DNA of 64,000 nucleotides, taken from NCBI RefSeq assembly GCF_028858725.1, contig NC_084760.1, positions 82,032,367 to 82,096,366 on the forward strand. The letters run 5' to 3'. The stretch comes from Colius striatus. Its lineage: Eukaryota > Chordata > Aves > Coliiformes > Coliidae. The notes under the pieces were generated by a model, which was given only the letters and a program-made list of their open reading frames with translations, was not told the DNA's origin and did no database searches. A program made the translations under genes and the position numbers. Below, one piece after another: positions 24,767-36,314 of this stretch (position 1 is its first letter; each line of letters starts with the position of its first letter).

Positions 24767-25640
24767 AGACGTTGTACAGAATGTGTTAAATTTCTTGTAC
24801 AAAATTGTTTATTTGCCTTTTCTCTGTTTGTAACTTATCTGTAAAAGGTTTTTCCCTTACTGTCAAAAGAATATGCATGTATAGTAATTAGAAGGCCATT
24901 CCTCCATGTTTTTCTCCTTTATCTTACTGTCATTGTTCTGATTTTTGGAAAATTGATCTAAGTAACAAATGTTGCATGTGGCTTACTCTGGATATTTAAG
25001 CCCTTCTGCACATCTAAAGTTAGATGGAGTTGGTTAACTGAGGGAACATCTGGGTTGTCTGTTTTAAAAAAATGTAGCTTTCTTTAGGAGACTTGGGTAT
25101 GACTAGTGTAGCAAGTTACATGAGGTAAGCTAGGGTTTACCATGCATTAGCGATTCCTTAGTTAAAGCGAAATACTGGCTCTAGTTCTCCAGTACATAAG
25201 AGTTTATTCTGCTTTCTGTGATGGAGGATGAGGACTCTTGTGGCTAACTGCAGGATACAACAGTGTGAATAGTATATACACATGTGGCTAATGCACTGTA
25301 AAAAATCATTCTCCTGGCTTACTTCACCGTAACTTGTTTGTGGCCGTACCTGTAACATGTTGTTGAAATGTGGAGTCTTAACATTGTGGACGATTGACAG
25401 TCAACAATATGAAACTTAAGTTGCACTAATGCAAAACGGGTGATTTATCCAGGTACTCGTACACAAGTTTTTTTTGTACTGCTGGTCCTGTACCAGAAAA
25501 CATTTTCTCCTCTTGTTACTATGCTTTTTAAACTTTGTTTAGCCACTTATTTTAAAAAGAAATCTGCTTATGGCACGATTTGCCTCAAATCCATTCCAAG
25601 TTGTATATTTGTTTTCCAATAAAAAAATTACAATTTACCC
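24767..25640 (+). other. CALM2: CALM2 3' UTR
   Basis: About 870 nt run from the stop codon to just past the poly(A) signal. Several blocks resemble the human CALM2 3' UTR as I remember it: the stretch right after the stop with repeated TTGTACA words, the AATATGCATGTATAG block near 24870, the GTTGCATGTGGCTTACTC block near 24970, and the last 200 nt with the hairpin at 25482-25496. This resemblance is the basis for choosing CALM2 over CALM1 and CALM3. It was not checked by alignment. Confidence 0.85.
25618..25623 (+). terminator. CALM2: CALM2 poly(A) signal AATAAA
   Basis: A canonical AATAAA is followed by an A run and the ACAATTTACCC segment. From memory the human CALM2 mRNA ends at the same point, which predicts cleavage near 25640. 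T/G-rich sequence follows. A second AATAAA at 25880-25885 could serve a slightly longer isoform. Confidence 0.85.
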
Positions 25641-27729
25641 ATACTGTTTCAATGTATCTTTGAATTATTTACAGGAATTGTTCAATACAGTTGCTGCTCT
25701 GTGTTTCAGTATGTAGCAGTTTGGTTTGCTTATGCAATGGATTGGCTGTCTTAAAATAGCTTGGAAGGTGAAAACGTAGTCCTTAAACTCTGGCCCTCTA
25801 TAGTATTGTTGACTTGAAGAAGCTTTCTTACTAGTAGTTTAAAATGTATTTTACAGTCTTGTGTGGAGCTTGGTGCTTCAATAAACTTAACGTAGTGACT
25901 GGCTATGCCCACTATCTGTAGACATTGTGAACTGGATGTTGACCTAGTTCAATAGTTGACCTAAAATTAAAATTCCTTGTTCAGACAACTAAACCTGTTT
26001 GCTTTCTTTTAATTATTTTGGAGTTTAATCCCTGTCACCTGCTACATCGGGTTAACTTAGTCTCACACCTGGTCTTTTCTGAAACTGACATGTCTGAGTT
26101 TGCATTCAGGATGTAGTCAGCTCAAAGTACAGACTGGAAGTGTTCTCTTACTGGTCTGCTAATGAGCATTGTGCTTCTATTGTTAAGTTTTTTTAACCTT
26201 GACAAAAAACCTAAAGCAGAACACAAACCTGGTTTTGATCAAGGACAAATCCAAGACCTCAAAAGACTGCCAGAGGCTGTTTGTTCTCCCTGCCTCTGTG
26301 GGCAAGAACTGTGGCTTATCTCGCATAGACTATATGGTTATCCTGTTTGGGAATTTTGGTTACCTTTAAACAAATTGCTGGCCCTTGCATCGGATTACCT
26401 TCACTGATGCCAGCAGAGCAGTTACCCAGTGTTTTAAACCTGTTTTAATCATTTTTAAGGTATTTGTAATTGCAGTGAAAATGTCCTTACTTTACAGCTG
26501 ATCAGCATGATTTCAGAAACACTTGGTTATATGTTTACAATCACTCATCTTTATGCTGTGCTCCCTGAGGACTATAAGCAGCTCTTGGTTTTCTGATGGA
26601 GGTTTTTCAAGTATATGAAGTGCCAGCATCAGAATTCTTTAGAACTGTTGCTTGTGCAATCTGGTTCAGGCAGCTTACACAGTCTAAGTATTCTAACAGT
26701 TGGGGGTTACCTTCTAAAAATGAGTGACCAAACAAGTACTTCCTGTCCTAGCTTCATCCTGTGGCCTGGGAGCCTCAGGATCAAGACTTAAACTGTGCTT
26801 AAACTGGCACAGGATATTAAACAGAATGATCAGAGATGCCAAGTCTCGGGAGTATTGGAAGTGTCATTTTTAGAGGTAAGTAATGCAAAGAGGGATCTGA
26901 CAAGAATTTGTTTGCCCATATGGTGTCTTGACTTTCAGTAGGCTGGGAATCATGTGCAGACCCACATTCTTCTGCTACAGTTTGGCAGGCACTTGGAAGC
27001 ATTTGGCTAAGATAGAGGAGAGGGTTCTCTCCTGTATGAAACACTACCTTGGTCAAGAGAATTGCCTTTCATAAAATGAATGGGTGATGTGGGCTGAGAA
27101 TGCCACCTTTACTGTCACTTCAGCTGCTTCCTGTTTGGATTGGTTAGTCACATGAATCAAAGCTGCTCTTTGTTTAGTGTGTGTTGCTGTCTTTTCTGTG
27201 AAATGCCCAGTTTCTGGGTCAATATTGAAGTCTTACAGCCCTGTTTGCATCATACTTCAACTGCAGAATGGGAGTGATACGTTTCAGTACTTTGTGCTGC
27301 TAGAAGAATGCCTTTAGAGGTGCAGTCAGAAAAGAAGTGTGGTGGAAACTAATGGCATTGACAGCTGGAACTGGAACTTTTGGCTGAGGTGCATTTGCAG
27401 GTGTTTTGCTATTGTGAAACAGGTAGTCATTGGGCAGACTTCTTGGATGTGTGTATCTAGGAATATGCAGAAATTTCAAGTATAGCCTCTGGCAGCTTAC
27501 TAAGATATAGTCTATCTTGTCTGTTGAACATGATGAAGGTTCTTGCATTCTGTAATGGCAAAAACAAACTTTGGTGGTACAACACTGCAGAAAAATATTT
27601 GATGGTGATGTCTTCCTTAGCTTGGGGGTGAGATGAGAGAGATCATGTCTGAAGACTGCTGTTCCCTTGATGCAGAGGGTGTGAGAGAGATCATTGTATA
27701 TAAACCTGATGGGAAGGAATGAAGACAGG
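25641..27729. other. CALM2 downstream flank
   Basis: No gene is recognised. The + strand stays rich in T and G, as in the CALM2 introns, which fits transcription continuing past the poly(A) site. A second AATAAA lies at 25880. Confidence 0.6.
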
Positions 27730-27963
27730 TATTGACAGGACAAGAGGCCATGGGTATCAATTTTTTTTTTAAGTATTTCTATCTTAACAAGAGAAAACGC
27801 TTTTTCACTTACAAGGTTGGTCAGATAGCAATGGTGGAGTCTCTGCAGGTGGTAAGCCCAACTGACAGGGTGCTGGGCAAGTGACTCTAGCTGCCCCTGC
27901 TTGAGCAGGGAGTTGGCATTGGTTGTCTCAGGAGGTCCCTTCCAATCCAAATGGTTCTGTGAA
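27730..27963 (+). mobile_element. CR1 LINE fragment
   Basis: This is a diverged copy in + orientation. It has a ggacaagaggcc-like start, the tggagtctctgcag segment, gctctaggtgacc-like sequence, ctgcttgagcaggg, the ggtcccttccaatcc block and the terminal ggttctgtgaa. It starts about 2.1 kb past the CALM2 poly(A) signal. Confidence 0.75.
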
Positions 27964-29089
27964 GGACAAGTGCCCCTGCAAGCTGCTTCTGCTGGTGTGC
28001 AACCCTACCTTTGACCTTCCCTACTTGAAGGAAGATGCCTGAGTGCTTGCAACAGACTGATTTAAGAGTATGCCTCTAACTCTAGTGTTCAGAGTCACCT
28101 AGTAGCAGGACTAGAGAACTCTCTGTACCTCCAGGCTGTGAGCTGTCCTGGAAATGGGTACTTCCCTAACCACTCTGTGGGGGAATGGATTGCTGGGTGA
28201 GAAGCAGTAAAGATACATCTTGCAGCCTGTAAAGATACATCTGGTAAATTTGAGATGGGTAATGAGTAAAGGAGAATGGTGAGTATTAGGAGCCTGCTTT
28301 GGAGATCAGCCTTGTTATTTGAGGGAGGCTGTAGCTCAGAACTTAGATGAGCATGTGATGCAGACTTCGAGCTGGTGGACCCACTGGAGGTACTGCAGAC
28401 TGGGGTTTTATTCAAATGAGGCCATTGCCTCTAAAGACTTGGCAGGAGGAAGGTAGTAAATCTGCTGTGTCTGAGCAGGCCCCTTTAGGCATTGTTTGGC
28501 AACAACCTGGACACTTGTCAGTAGCAAAATGACTGCTTGCTTATGTCTGTGTATTCTGTGACTGTAGTATTTCTTGGATGGTAACTCAGTCCAATAAAGA
28601 GAAAAGCAGGACTTAGTAACTGCTGTGTAAGGGGAGTTTGTGGTGGTCAGGATTAATCATCATTGCTGGCCATTTTCAGTAGGGAGGATGGGAAGTCCTT
28701 CAAAAGACTTTAAAAGTTCTCCTGCATTTTAAAAATGACTCTTCCATTCAAGTCTTCATGTGGTAATGGATACTTAAGTTTCCTTCTAATTCAGAGTTAG
28801 TCTATCAAATGGTAAGACTTTTCAGCTAAAAATGTTCAGTTTTGTGAAGAACTTCTGTTGAAAAGCAGTCTTTTTTCCCCCCCAAGTGAGAGCAAGTGGA
28901 TATTTGAGGTTGACAGTGTGTATGAAGACACTGGGGTATGTTGTCTAAATATAAAAAGAACTTGTCAGCTTCAGAAAAAAAGGACAATGCTGAAGAAATT
29001 GGGTACTGCATAGTAAATCTGTGCTTAACAGAACTTTGAAAAGGTGACAATCAGCTTTGGGACAGAGAGCTGGTGGAGGGTTTTTTTTA
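27964..29089. other. Spacer between CR1 copies
   Basis: No gene is recognised. A 14-nt direct repeat (gtaaagatacatct at 28207 and 28229) is the only structure I see. Confidence 0.55.
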
Positions 29090-29236
29090 GAGGAAGTGGA
29101 GTCTCTTTTCCTGGAGGTCTTCAAGAGCTGCCTGAATGTGTTCCTGTGCAATTTGATCTAGGTGGACCTGCTTCTGCAGGGGAGTTGGGCTAGACAATCT
29201 CTAAAGGTCCATTCCAACTCCTACCATTCTGTGATC
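29090..29236 (+). mobile_element. CR1 LINE, 3'-end fragment
   Basis: The copy is in + orientation. It shows ggagtctcttttcctgg, ttcctgtgcaatttgatc, cctgcttctgcagggg and the terminal cctaccattctgtgatc. It faces the opposite-strand copy that begins 173 nt further on. Confidence 0.85.
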
Positions 29237-29409
29237 CTTTTTGTATTGTCATAACTCCATCTTTTTTCTACCTAGACCCGTCTTTGTCATGAGCACATGT
29301 TTGTGACTGGAGAACAGCCATACTGCATCCCTTCCTATTCCTGGTTTTGAGAAAAGCTCTTTCCTACAAGAGTAGTCAGTTGGTCAGGTTAGCTATTTAC
29401 TTTGCTTCT

Positions 29410-30080
29410 CATAGAATCATAGAATGGTGGGATTGGAAGGGACCTTTAGAGATCATCTAGCCCAACCCCCCTGCAGAAGCAGGGTCACCTAGATCAGGTC
29501 ACATAGGAACATGTCCAGGCGGGTTTTGAAGACCTCCAAGGAAGGAGACTCCACAACCCCTCTGGGCAGCCTGTGCCAGGGCTCCCTCACCTGAACAGCG
29601 AAATAGTTTTTTCTTACTTCAAGTGGAACTTTTTGTGTTCCAGCTTCATCCCATTACTCCTTGTCCTGTTGCTAGCTACAATAGGAAAAAAAGGGATGTC
29701 CCAACCTCCTGACACCCACCCTTTAGATATTTGTAAATGTTAGTAAGATCTCCCCTCAGTCTCCTCCAGACTAAACAGCCCCAGTTCCCTCAGCCTTTCC
29801 CTGCGAAAGGTGAAAGATGTTCCATTCCCCTGATCATCTTGCTGACCCTGCACTCTCTCCAGAAGTTCTCTGTCCCTCTTGAGCTGAGGAGCCCAGAACT
29901 GGACACAGTACTCCAGATGAAGCCCCACCAGGGCAGAGTAGAGGGGGAGCAGAACCTCCCTTGACCTGCTGGCCACACTCTTCTTGATGCATCCCAGGAT
30001 GTCATTGGCTTTCTTGGCCACGGGGACACATTGCTGGCTCATGGTTAGTTTATTACCAATCAGGACTCCCAGGTCTTTTG
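29410..30080 (-). mobile_element. CR1 LINE, 5'-truncated copy with the end of the reverse transcriptase frame
   Basis: At about 670 nt this is the longest CR1 copy in the window. The - strand 3' end lies at 29410 with the duplicated atagaatcatagaat terminus. Upstream of the 3' UTR the - strand keeps the C-terminal part of the CR1 ORF2 reverse transcriptase, with recognisable segments AKKANDILGCIKKS, REVLLPLYSALV and QFWAPQLKRDRELLERVQ. The frame then shifts (near 29850), so it is dead. Homology ends abruptly near 30080, as expected for target-primed 5' truncation. It is a retrotransposon remnant, not a host gene. Confidence 0.93.
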
Positions 30081-30108
30081 AAGAATCAAATATCGAATAG
30101 CTGTGCAT
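29740..30108 (-). pseudogene. Broken CR1 ORF2 (reverse transcriptase C-terminus)
   Basis: This open frame reads the final part of the CR1 reverse transcriptase, from a KDLGVLI-type segment to LERVQ. It then loses the family frame for about a dozen residues before recovering a RERLRELGLFSLE-like stretch, which indicates small indels. There is no N-terminal endonuclease and no catalytic RT core, so it cannot be functional. Confidence 0.85.
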
Positions 30109-30611
30109 ACACTAAAAATAGGTGTGTTTTTTTTTAAAGGACTTGTACTCAGTTTGCAAAGAAAAATCAAGAAAATACTGAAGTGGGGATGGGAATCTTA
30201 ATTTTCTAGTTTCCCATAGGTGTGAGTCTGTGATAGTGTCATCTTCAGATGATGTAAATGGCAGGTTATATTTGAAATGGATGACTCATTTTAACTGCTT
30301 CTCAGAGAAATACTTCTTGTGGCTTTTTTAATATGAACTGTGGAGAAGAGAGCAGTTTCAGTGTCTTAAACTTGAGAGACGTGAGATACTGCACAAATGG
30401 GAAAACCTTAAGACTTTAAAAAGATGCGGAAGATTTGGTAAAGATGATGTTAACAGCAATAGCCTAAAGATGATGCAGTAACTCTTACAAAGTGTAAGCT
30501 TCAGTAGGCTATTGGAGGGAGAGTCTGCATTTTCTTGACTGCTTTATGTATGTGGAGTAGCATGTTGTTCTTGCTGTAAAGTCTTGCCATACAAACAGGG
30601 CCTCATGTAGG

Positions 30612-30917
30612 GCACAGGGCTGCAGCACCTCTCCCAGGCAGATAGGCTGAGAGAGTTTGGGTTGTTCAGGGGAGACCTTCCTAGAGAGTCCTACAAGAAG
30701 GCTGGGGAGGGACTTTACAAGAGCATGTGATAGGACAAGGGGTAATGGCTTCAAACTGAAAGAGTAGATTTAGATTAGATTTTAGGAAGAAGCTCTTCAC
30801 CGTGAAGGTGGTGAGGCACAGGAACAGGTTGCCCAGAGAGGCTGTGGATGCTCCATCCCTGGTAGTATGGAAGGACGGGTTGGAAGGGGCTTTGAGAGGT
30901 GTCCCTGCACACTGCAG
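30612..30917 (+). mobile_element. CR1 LINE fragment lacking the terminal 3' end
   Basis: The copy is in + orientation, from a gctgcagcacctctcc-like block through gataggctgagagag, ggctggggagggacttt, gataggacaaggggtaatgg and ggtggtgaggcac to ggtgtccctgc. It lacks the usual last 50 or so nt (the tccaaccc...attctatga part). That is odd for a target-primed insertion and suggests a later deletion. Confidence 0.88.
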
Positions 30918-33900
30918 GTTACCTTTTTCTTCTTTTGAGGAAAAATAAGTGTGAAAGAAAGGGATGGGGGAGGAAAATGATGAAAGAATGTAAAATTAAG
31001 AGAATAGTGTGGGAGGAAAACAAAATAAGCTTGGTGCAAACATGTAGTAATTGGTGCAAGATAAAGTTCCAACACTAAGTAACACCAAGACCAGAGGGCT
31101 GGAGCTCTGTTGTTCCTGTAGGTTGCTTTCATTTGATAGGGTGGTAGAGTTAATACTTTTTTTTGTACTGCCTCCCATCTGGAATAGAGTATTTGTTCCA
31201 ATTGTAGGATCTTCATCTTGCAGATGTGGCCTTTAGTAGGCAGGTACTTGCTCAGAAGATAGAAATGCCTATTGGCAAAGCAGTAGTAACTGACACCTTA
31301 ATCAGGAAACTACCAGCTCTCCACTCGGCATCCCTCCCTTGGTCATTTCAGTGGCCATCTCTTCGTGCTGCTGGCTGTCCGTGGCAAGACAACCTTACAG
31401 AGGCCAGAGGCAGGCAGTCCCTCCTGCTAGGTCAGACAAGCCCTGAGCTGGCATGAGTTGCCTGCTTTGTCATTGCAGCTCTATGTCCCTGGTCCCGTGG
31501 CACCTTCTTAAAAGGCACATGCTTTTTGGCAATCAAAGTGCAACTAATGGCCCTTGAGGGAAGGAATACTCTGCTAGCTTTCTACGTCAGCAGGACTGTA
31601 GAGGAGTTGTCTGTTTCCAGAGTGACCTATATATTTTCTTTAACTAAATTGAGAGTTTGTGGTTTGTGGATTTTTTTTTTTACACAGCTGTAATGCACTG
31701 CTCCTGAAATAAAAAGGCACAAAAAAGGGTTCTGTTCTTCCCCCCTCCTCCCAGTCTCTTATTAGTTGAAGTGTTAGATGATCAGCAACCCCAGGAGGGC
31801 TGTGGGGGTTTTCAGTTCCCCTTGTTTCTAAGGTGTTCAAGCTTCTAGGTACTATAACTTTTTTTTTTTTTATCTTAAATACCCACTTTTTCTAACATTA
31901 ACTAAACTTGAAGCTTTTGAAAGACACCTTTGAAGCTCCCCATGTCCAAAGGTGGAAATGCAGAGTCTTTATGGCTGCCAAATGATCCACACAGAACAGG
32001 AAAATCGTGACCCAAGGTCTACTCTAAAGCTTTATGGTCAGCGTAGTGTTTACATTGATTCAAAAGGCCTCAAATATGCTTAAAAATAAAGCTACTTAAT
32101 GGATTAGGATGTGTGAAAACTTGCCATGGTTTGGAATTGATTCAATGTAATGTCATTGCAACTTTTTTCCTTTTTAAAAGATGGTGGCATTAAGACAGAC
32201 TCTGTAATTGATTTGCATTTTCAACTGTGAGAATGCCAGGTGTTTTTCCATGGGATTAATATTGGCATTCATCTATCCATATGTTACACTTTAAAAGGCT
32301 GCCAAGATAAAAAGTATTAGAGGATTGTCTTCTGTCAACTTTTGAGTGTGAGGAAGCCTTCCCCTCAAGCCCAATTACCAGGCCAGTTTGCAAGATCACC
32401 TGGCAGCAGGAGCAAAGGAGCACTCCCAGCAGCTCTCCCTGTTGGTTTGACTGGCCATTATTCTACCAGTAGGACAAGTGTCCTTCATTTTTAAGTGGGC
32501 TGTGCTGTTCATGCTGACCATGCAGGAAAGCTATGCCTCTCCACTAGCTTTCCCATCCTCTTGCCCTGTCATGCATTGGCGCTGGATTGGCGCTGTGGAG
32601 GCTTCTGCAGGCAGCAGCTTCCCCTAAATCCTCTTTAAAGCCTTTTGTGGTTCTTTACTGGGCTTTGGAAGAAATGCTACCAAAAAAATCTTCTTTACTT
32701 CTGGCAGCTTTTTCATTCCCTTTAATTTGCCCATGTTGTGCCCTTCCCTAAGGAAGCATTAGCTAAGGAGACACATTTCTACATACCCTGAAGAAATCTC
32801 CATGTGATCTAAGATGAAGGTCCCTCAGGGAATGGCCCAAATGGCCATGCTGTGGATTTGTCACTGATCTGGCATTAAATGATACTTGAGGATGGATGTT
32901 GTTGCCAAGGTTCTGGTAAATTCTCTTTTCCTACTGGAGAGGTATAAAATGTTTTTGCTGTCTTGCTCTTATTAAAGAGTAATCCTCACTATAAAAGCCA
33001 TGAAATGGGTGAGGGGGGAACACATGGAGGGGAATGTTTTATATCCATGGTCCTTGCTCTCTTGGCTGCTTCTATCCAATGATAAGTCTGCCTGCCATGT
33101 TAGCAGTTAAAATCAGTGCTTTGCTAGAGCAGCAGGTTAGAAATGTGTACATCATCCCAAGACCTTTATTACTCATCTGCATCTTTGGAAAAAAACCACC
33201 TTCCTGCAATCTGAAGTACAGGCAAGCAGCTATTGAGGCAAAATTTGCTGAATCCTCCAAAGCAACCTGGCAGTTTTCAGGGAACATCTGATGCAATTAC
33301 ATTTTCTATCAGAAGCACGGGGAAAACGCAGCCAATGTTTGTGTGTGTTTCTTTTATCAGCCCTCATCCAGCCTTCTCTGCTGCACAGAGCCAGATGAAG
33401 GTGTTTTAGGCAAAATGCTGGCAGTTACATCCATTCACTGTTAGCACAGGAGGGTGAGAGGAGTCAGATAAATGGTATCTTCTGCTTTGTTTGCACTTTG
33501 TTTCCTCCAAGGGCTTGAGAGGCAGACCCTACCTTGCTAATGATGCCAAAGGACAACATTTCACTGCTGACCTGGTGTACCTCTGGGGAATGCTTCCCAG
33601 CCTTTCCAGACAAGAGGATTGTTTTAGCCTGTAAACATGTCCATAGCTCTGGACTGATCAGCCATTTCATATTGGATATTCTGACACTTGTCAGAATCCA
33701 CTTGCCTCTATTTTTTCAGTAATGTCAGTGATGGAAAATTGAGATCCAATAACTGTGCTTTCATCCATCTTTGACTAACTTTTCATTAAGACAAATGGAG
33801 AGTTCACATTCCAATTTTGAATAAATTGTGTGAGAAACTCAACAGCTTAATCAACCAATGACAGTAGTAGCTAGTTATGCAGTTTGAAGTTTTCTTCAAG

Positions 33901-36260
33901 AAGACCAACTCATCTGAGTTGAAGCCTGCACACAGTTTTAAAGGAGAAGGCAGAGAGAGTATCTGTAAACCCAGACAGTATCTGGGTACCAAGGGCTTCT
34001 GTGTACTCTTTCCTAGCTCTGTAGATTTCAAAGGGATGTTGCTAGCAATGTACATAAAAACATCATAAAGAACATCCCAGCATCTGATATTTTAAAGTGA
34101 AGAGAAACATTTCTGTCGATAGGTAGAGAAGCAATAGCTGTGACTCGCTTTCAGAGTGTAAGTAGGTGAAAGCTCTAGGGATCACTGTTCTGTAGATAAT
34201 GTGACCTGTATTGTTCGCTTCACCTGAGCTTTAGAATATGTTCCTCAGAATATTTTGGTTTTGTTTTTTCATAATTTCCATCTATGAGAAGCATGGGGGT
34301 TTTTGATTTCCCCCTAGGCAGATATGAGCGGTGTAGCCAAAGGTTTGCATTTTTGCATACTTGTCCTATTTCCTCAGTTCTTACCACCCCTCTCCCCTTT
34401 GTGGATGCAAGCAAGCCCAAAATAAACCTCCACATTCAACTTTTTAGGTTCTTTCTGTGAAAAGCACAGCTGGTGCTGCTCTTTTATCTTTCTTTTTTTC
34501 CTGTTCACAATATAGAGCTGATGGGGTTTAATTTTTTGAACTTGAGCCCTTCTGAACTTTTCTGGCCCACAGTAATTCTTGTGAGAACTTTGACATCAAA
34601 CAGAGCTGCTCTTCACTGCTCAAAAGTTGTCTTCCCTGTGTCCTCTTGGGCAGGACTTCTGTCCTGAATCTGTATGCTTGAGATAGTGTGGGTAACAGGA
34701 GACTATGTTAGGTACCCAGCAACAAAGCTCTTCACCTCTTAAACAGAGGTTTTTCTCTCTTAAGTGAAGCTTAGGAGGCAGTTCAAGATCCCTATAGAGG
34801 ACTGTTGAATACAGCCTCCATAAACCTATTGCCAGGCAGAGAAGAGCCCCAGTTCAGATCCTTGGTATTGCTCACGATATACATATATTGTAATTCACTC
34901 ATCATGTCTTGGTGTCTTCTCTGCTATCTTACAGCCCCAAAGCAGATCCTACACAGAAAATACTGTTCCAGACTTGCCTGTTCTTTGGCACAGCACAGCA
35001 ATCTCAGTAATGTAGAGATGAAAACAGAAGTGATATGAATTTTGAGCCTTTCAATCAAGCTACCCTCCATCAATAAGTCGGACAGTCTCAGCTCAGCTTA
35101 AAGTAATCTACTGAAGAGGTTTTTGGATTTTGCCATCTATAATTCTTCCGGTTTTTGCTTGAAGACTTTAGTATTTAATTTGTATGCAAAAGGTGGGGTT
35201 TTTTCCCCCAAATGTCCTCCAATAAAAGAAGATTATGTTACAATCGATATTTTTTCCATTATTCAGAACAGTTAAGATTATTCAGTTAGGACTTTAGGAA
35301 AGCGAGTGTCAGGTTTATGGGGAGCTGTGCTTGAAGCTCAGAACCTTCAAAGTTACCCATTCAAAACAAGGAGCCATACTTGCAAATCAGATTCTGCCTT
35401 CACCATATTATTCTCCTCTGACATGTGGAAGTCTGGGAAGAATCAGTAGCTTGAAGGTCCTGTTATCCTCCTGCCTGTGCTGGCTTTTTCTTCCAGGATG
35501 TTAACAGTGCACCAGGACGCTAAATCCTCAGCTCCCAGCTTTGCATGTAACTAAGTAAATCAGATGAAAATGACATGACAGGAGAACTGATTTATGTATT
35601 CTGACATTGAAGCACACCTGCAACTCTCACTTATGTGCTTCCACTGAAGGCCCCTGAAGCCTCCTGTAAATTTCATCAGTACATGGATCAAGCCCACAGC
35701 TGCTCTATCGACTGTGGGATATGTTCTGATACAGCATATTTTAAACAATATGCTTAGTTCCAACTCCCTTCAATAAAGCAATTAAGTGTGTAATTAGCTT
35801 GAGTAAGAGGTTGAAGCCTGTGCTGAAAGTCAAGTCCCAATTCAGCAAAGTTCACGCTTAAACAGTAATTTATGTGAGCAGCCACCCTCATGCAGCCTCT
35901 GAAAAATAGGGCTTCTGCAGACACACAGCTCTGGTACGTATCACTCTCATTACAGATCTTTCAGACCAGAGTTGTCTAAAATCCAACCATTTTGAAGCAA
36001 AAAACCCCTCCAACTTATTTGTGCCTAGTCATATACACAAGTACCTCATCTTACAGTAACTTTGGTTACGCTGCCTGAGGGGGTTCCTAATGAAAACCAG
36101 TTATTTTGAATTAAAACTGAGAAGCCATTGAAATAATAGAAGCAGTGAAAAACAATGCCTGAATTCGCTGTAATTGCTTCTTTTTCAAAGCCCAGGCAGT
36201 TCAGATTTTGTTCTGCTGTCCAGAATCTCCTCCAAAATTGACTTCACTTCAGTAAGTACT

Positions 36261-36314
36261 ATGCAAATGAATATTTCCACTAATAAAATATGCATGGACA
36301 GCTGAAATGCAAAT
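36261..36314. promoter_or_regulatory. Candidate POU/octamer cluster
   Basis: Two perfect ATGCAAAT octamers (36261-36268 and 36307-36314) flank an ATATGCAT (36287-36294) in a repeat-free, AT-rich setting. The pattern suits an enhancer bound by POU-domain factors. This is inference from motifs only. Confidence 0.35.

Noticed and set aside
27300..27950. 216-codon open frame on the - strand
   Set aside because: Its first third runs antisense through a CR1 fragment (27730-27963), the rest shows no domain, and the CALM2-like strand skew explains the shortage of stops on this strand. No known family is recognised.
29740..30108. Reverse-transcriptase-like protein as a host gene
   Set aside because: It is the degraded C-terminal end of CR1 ORF2 in a 5'-truncated, frameshifted copy.
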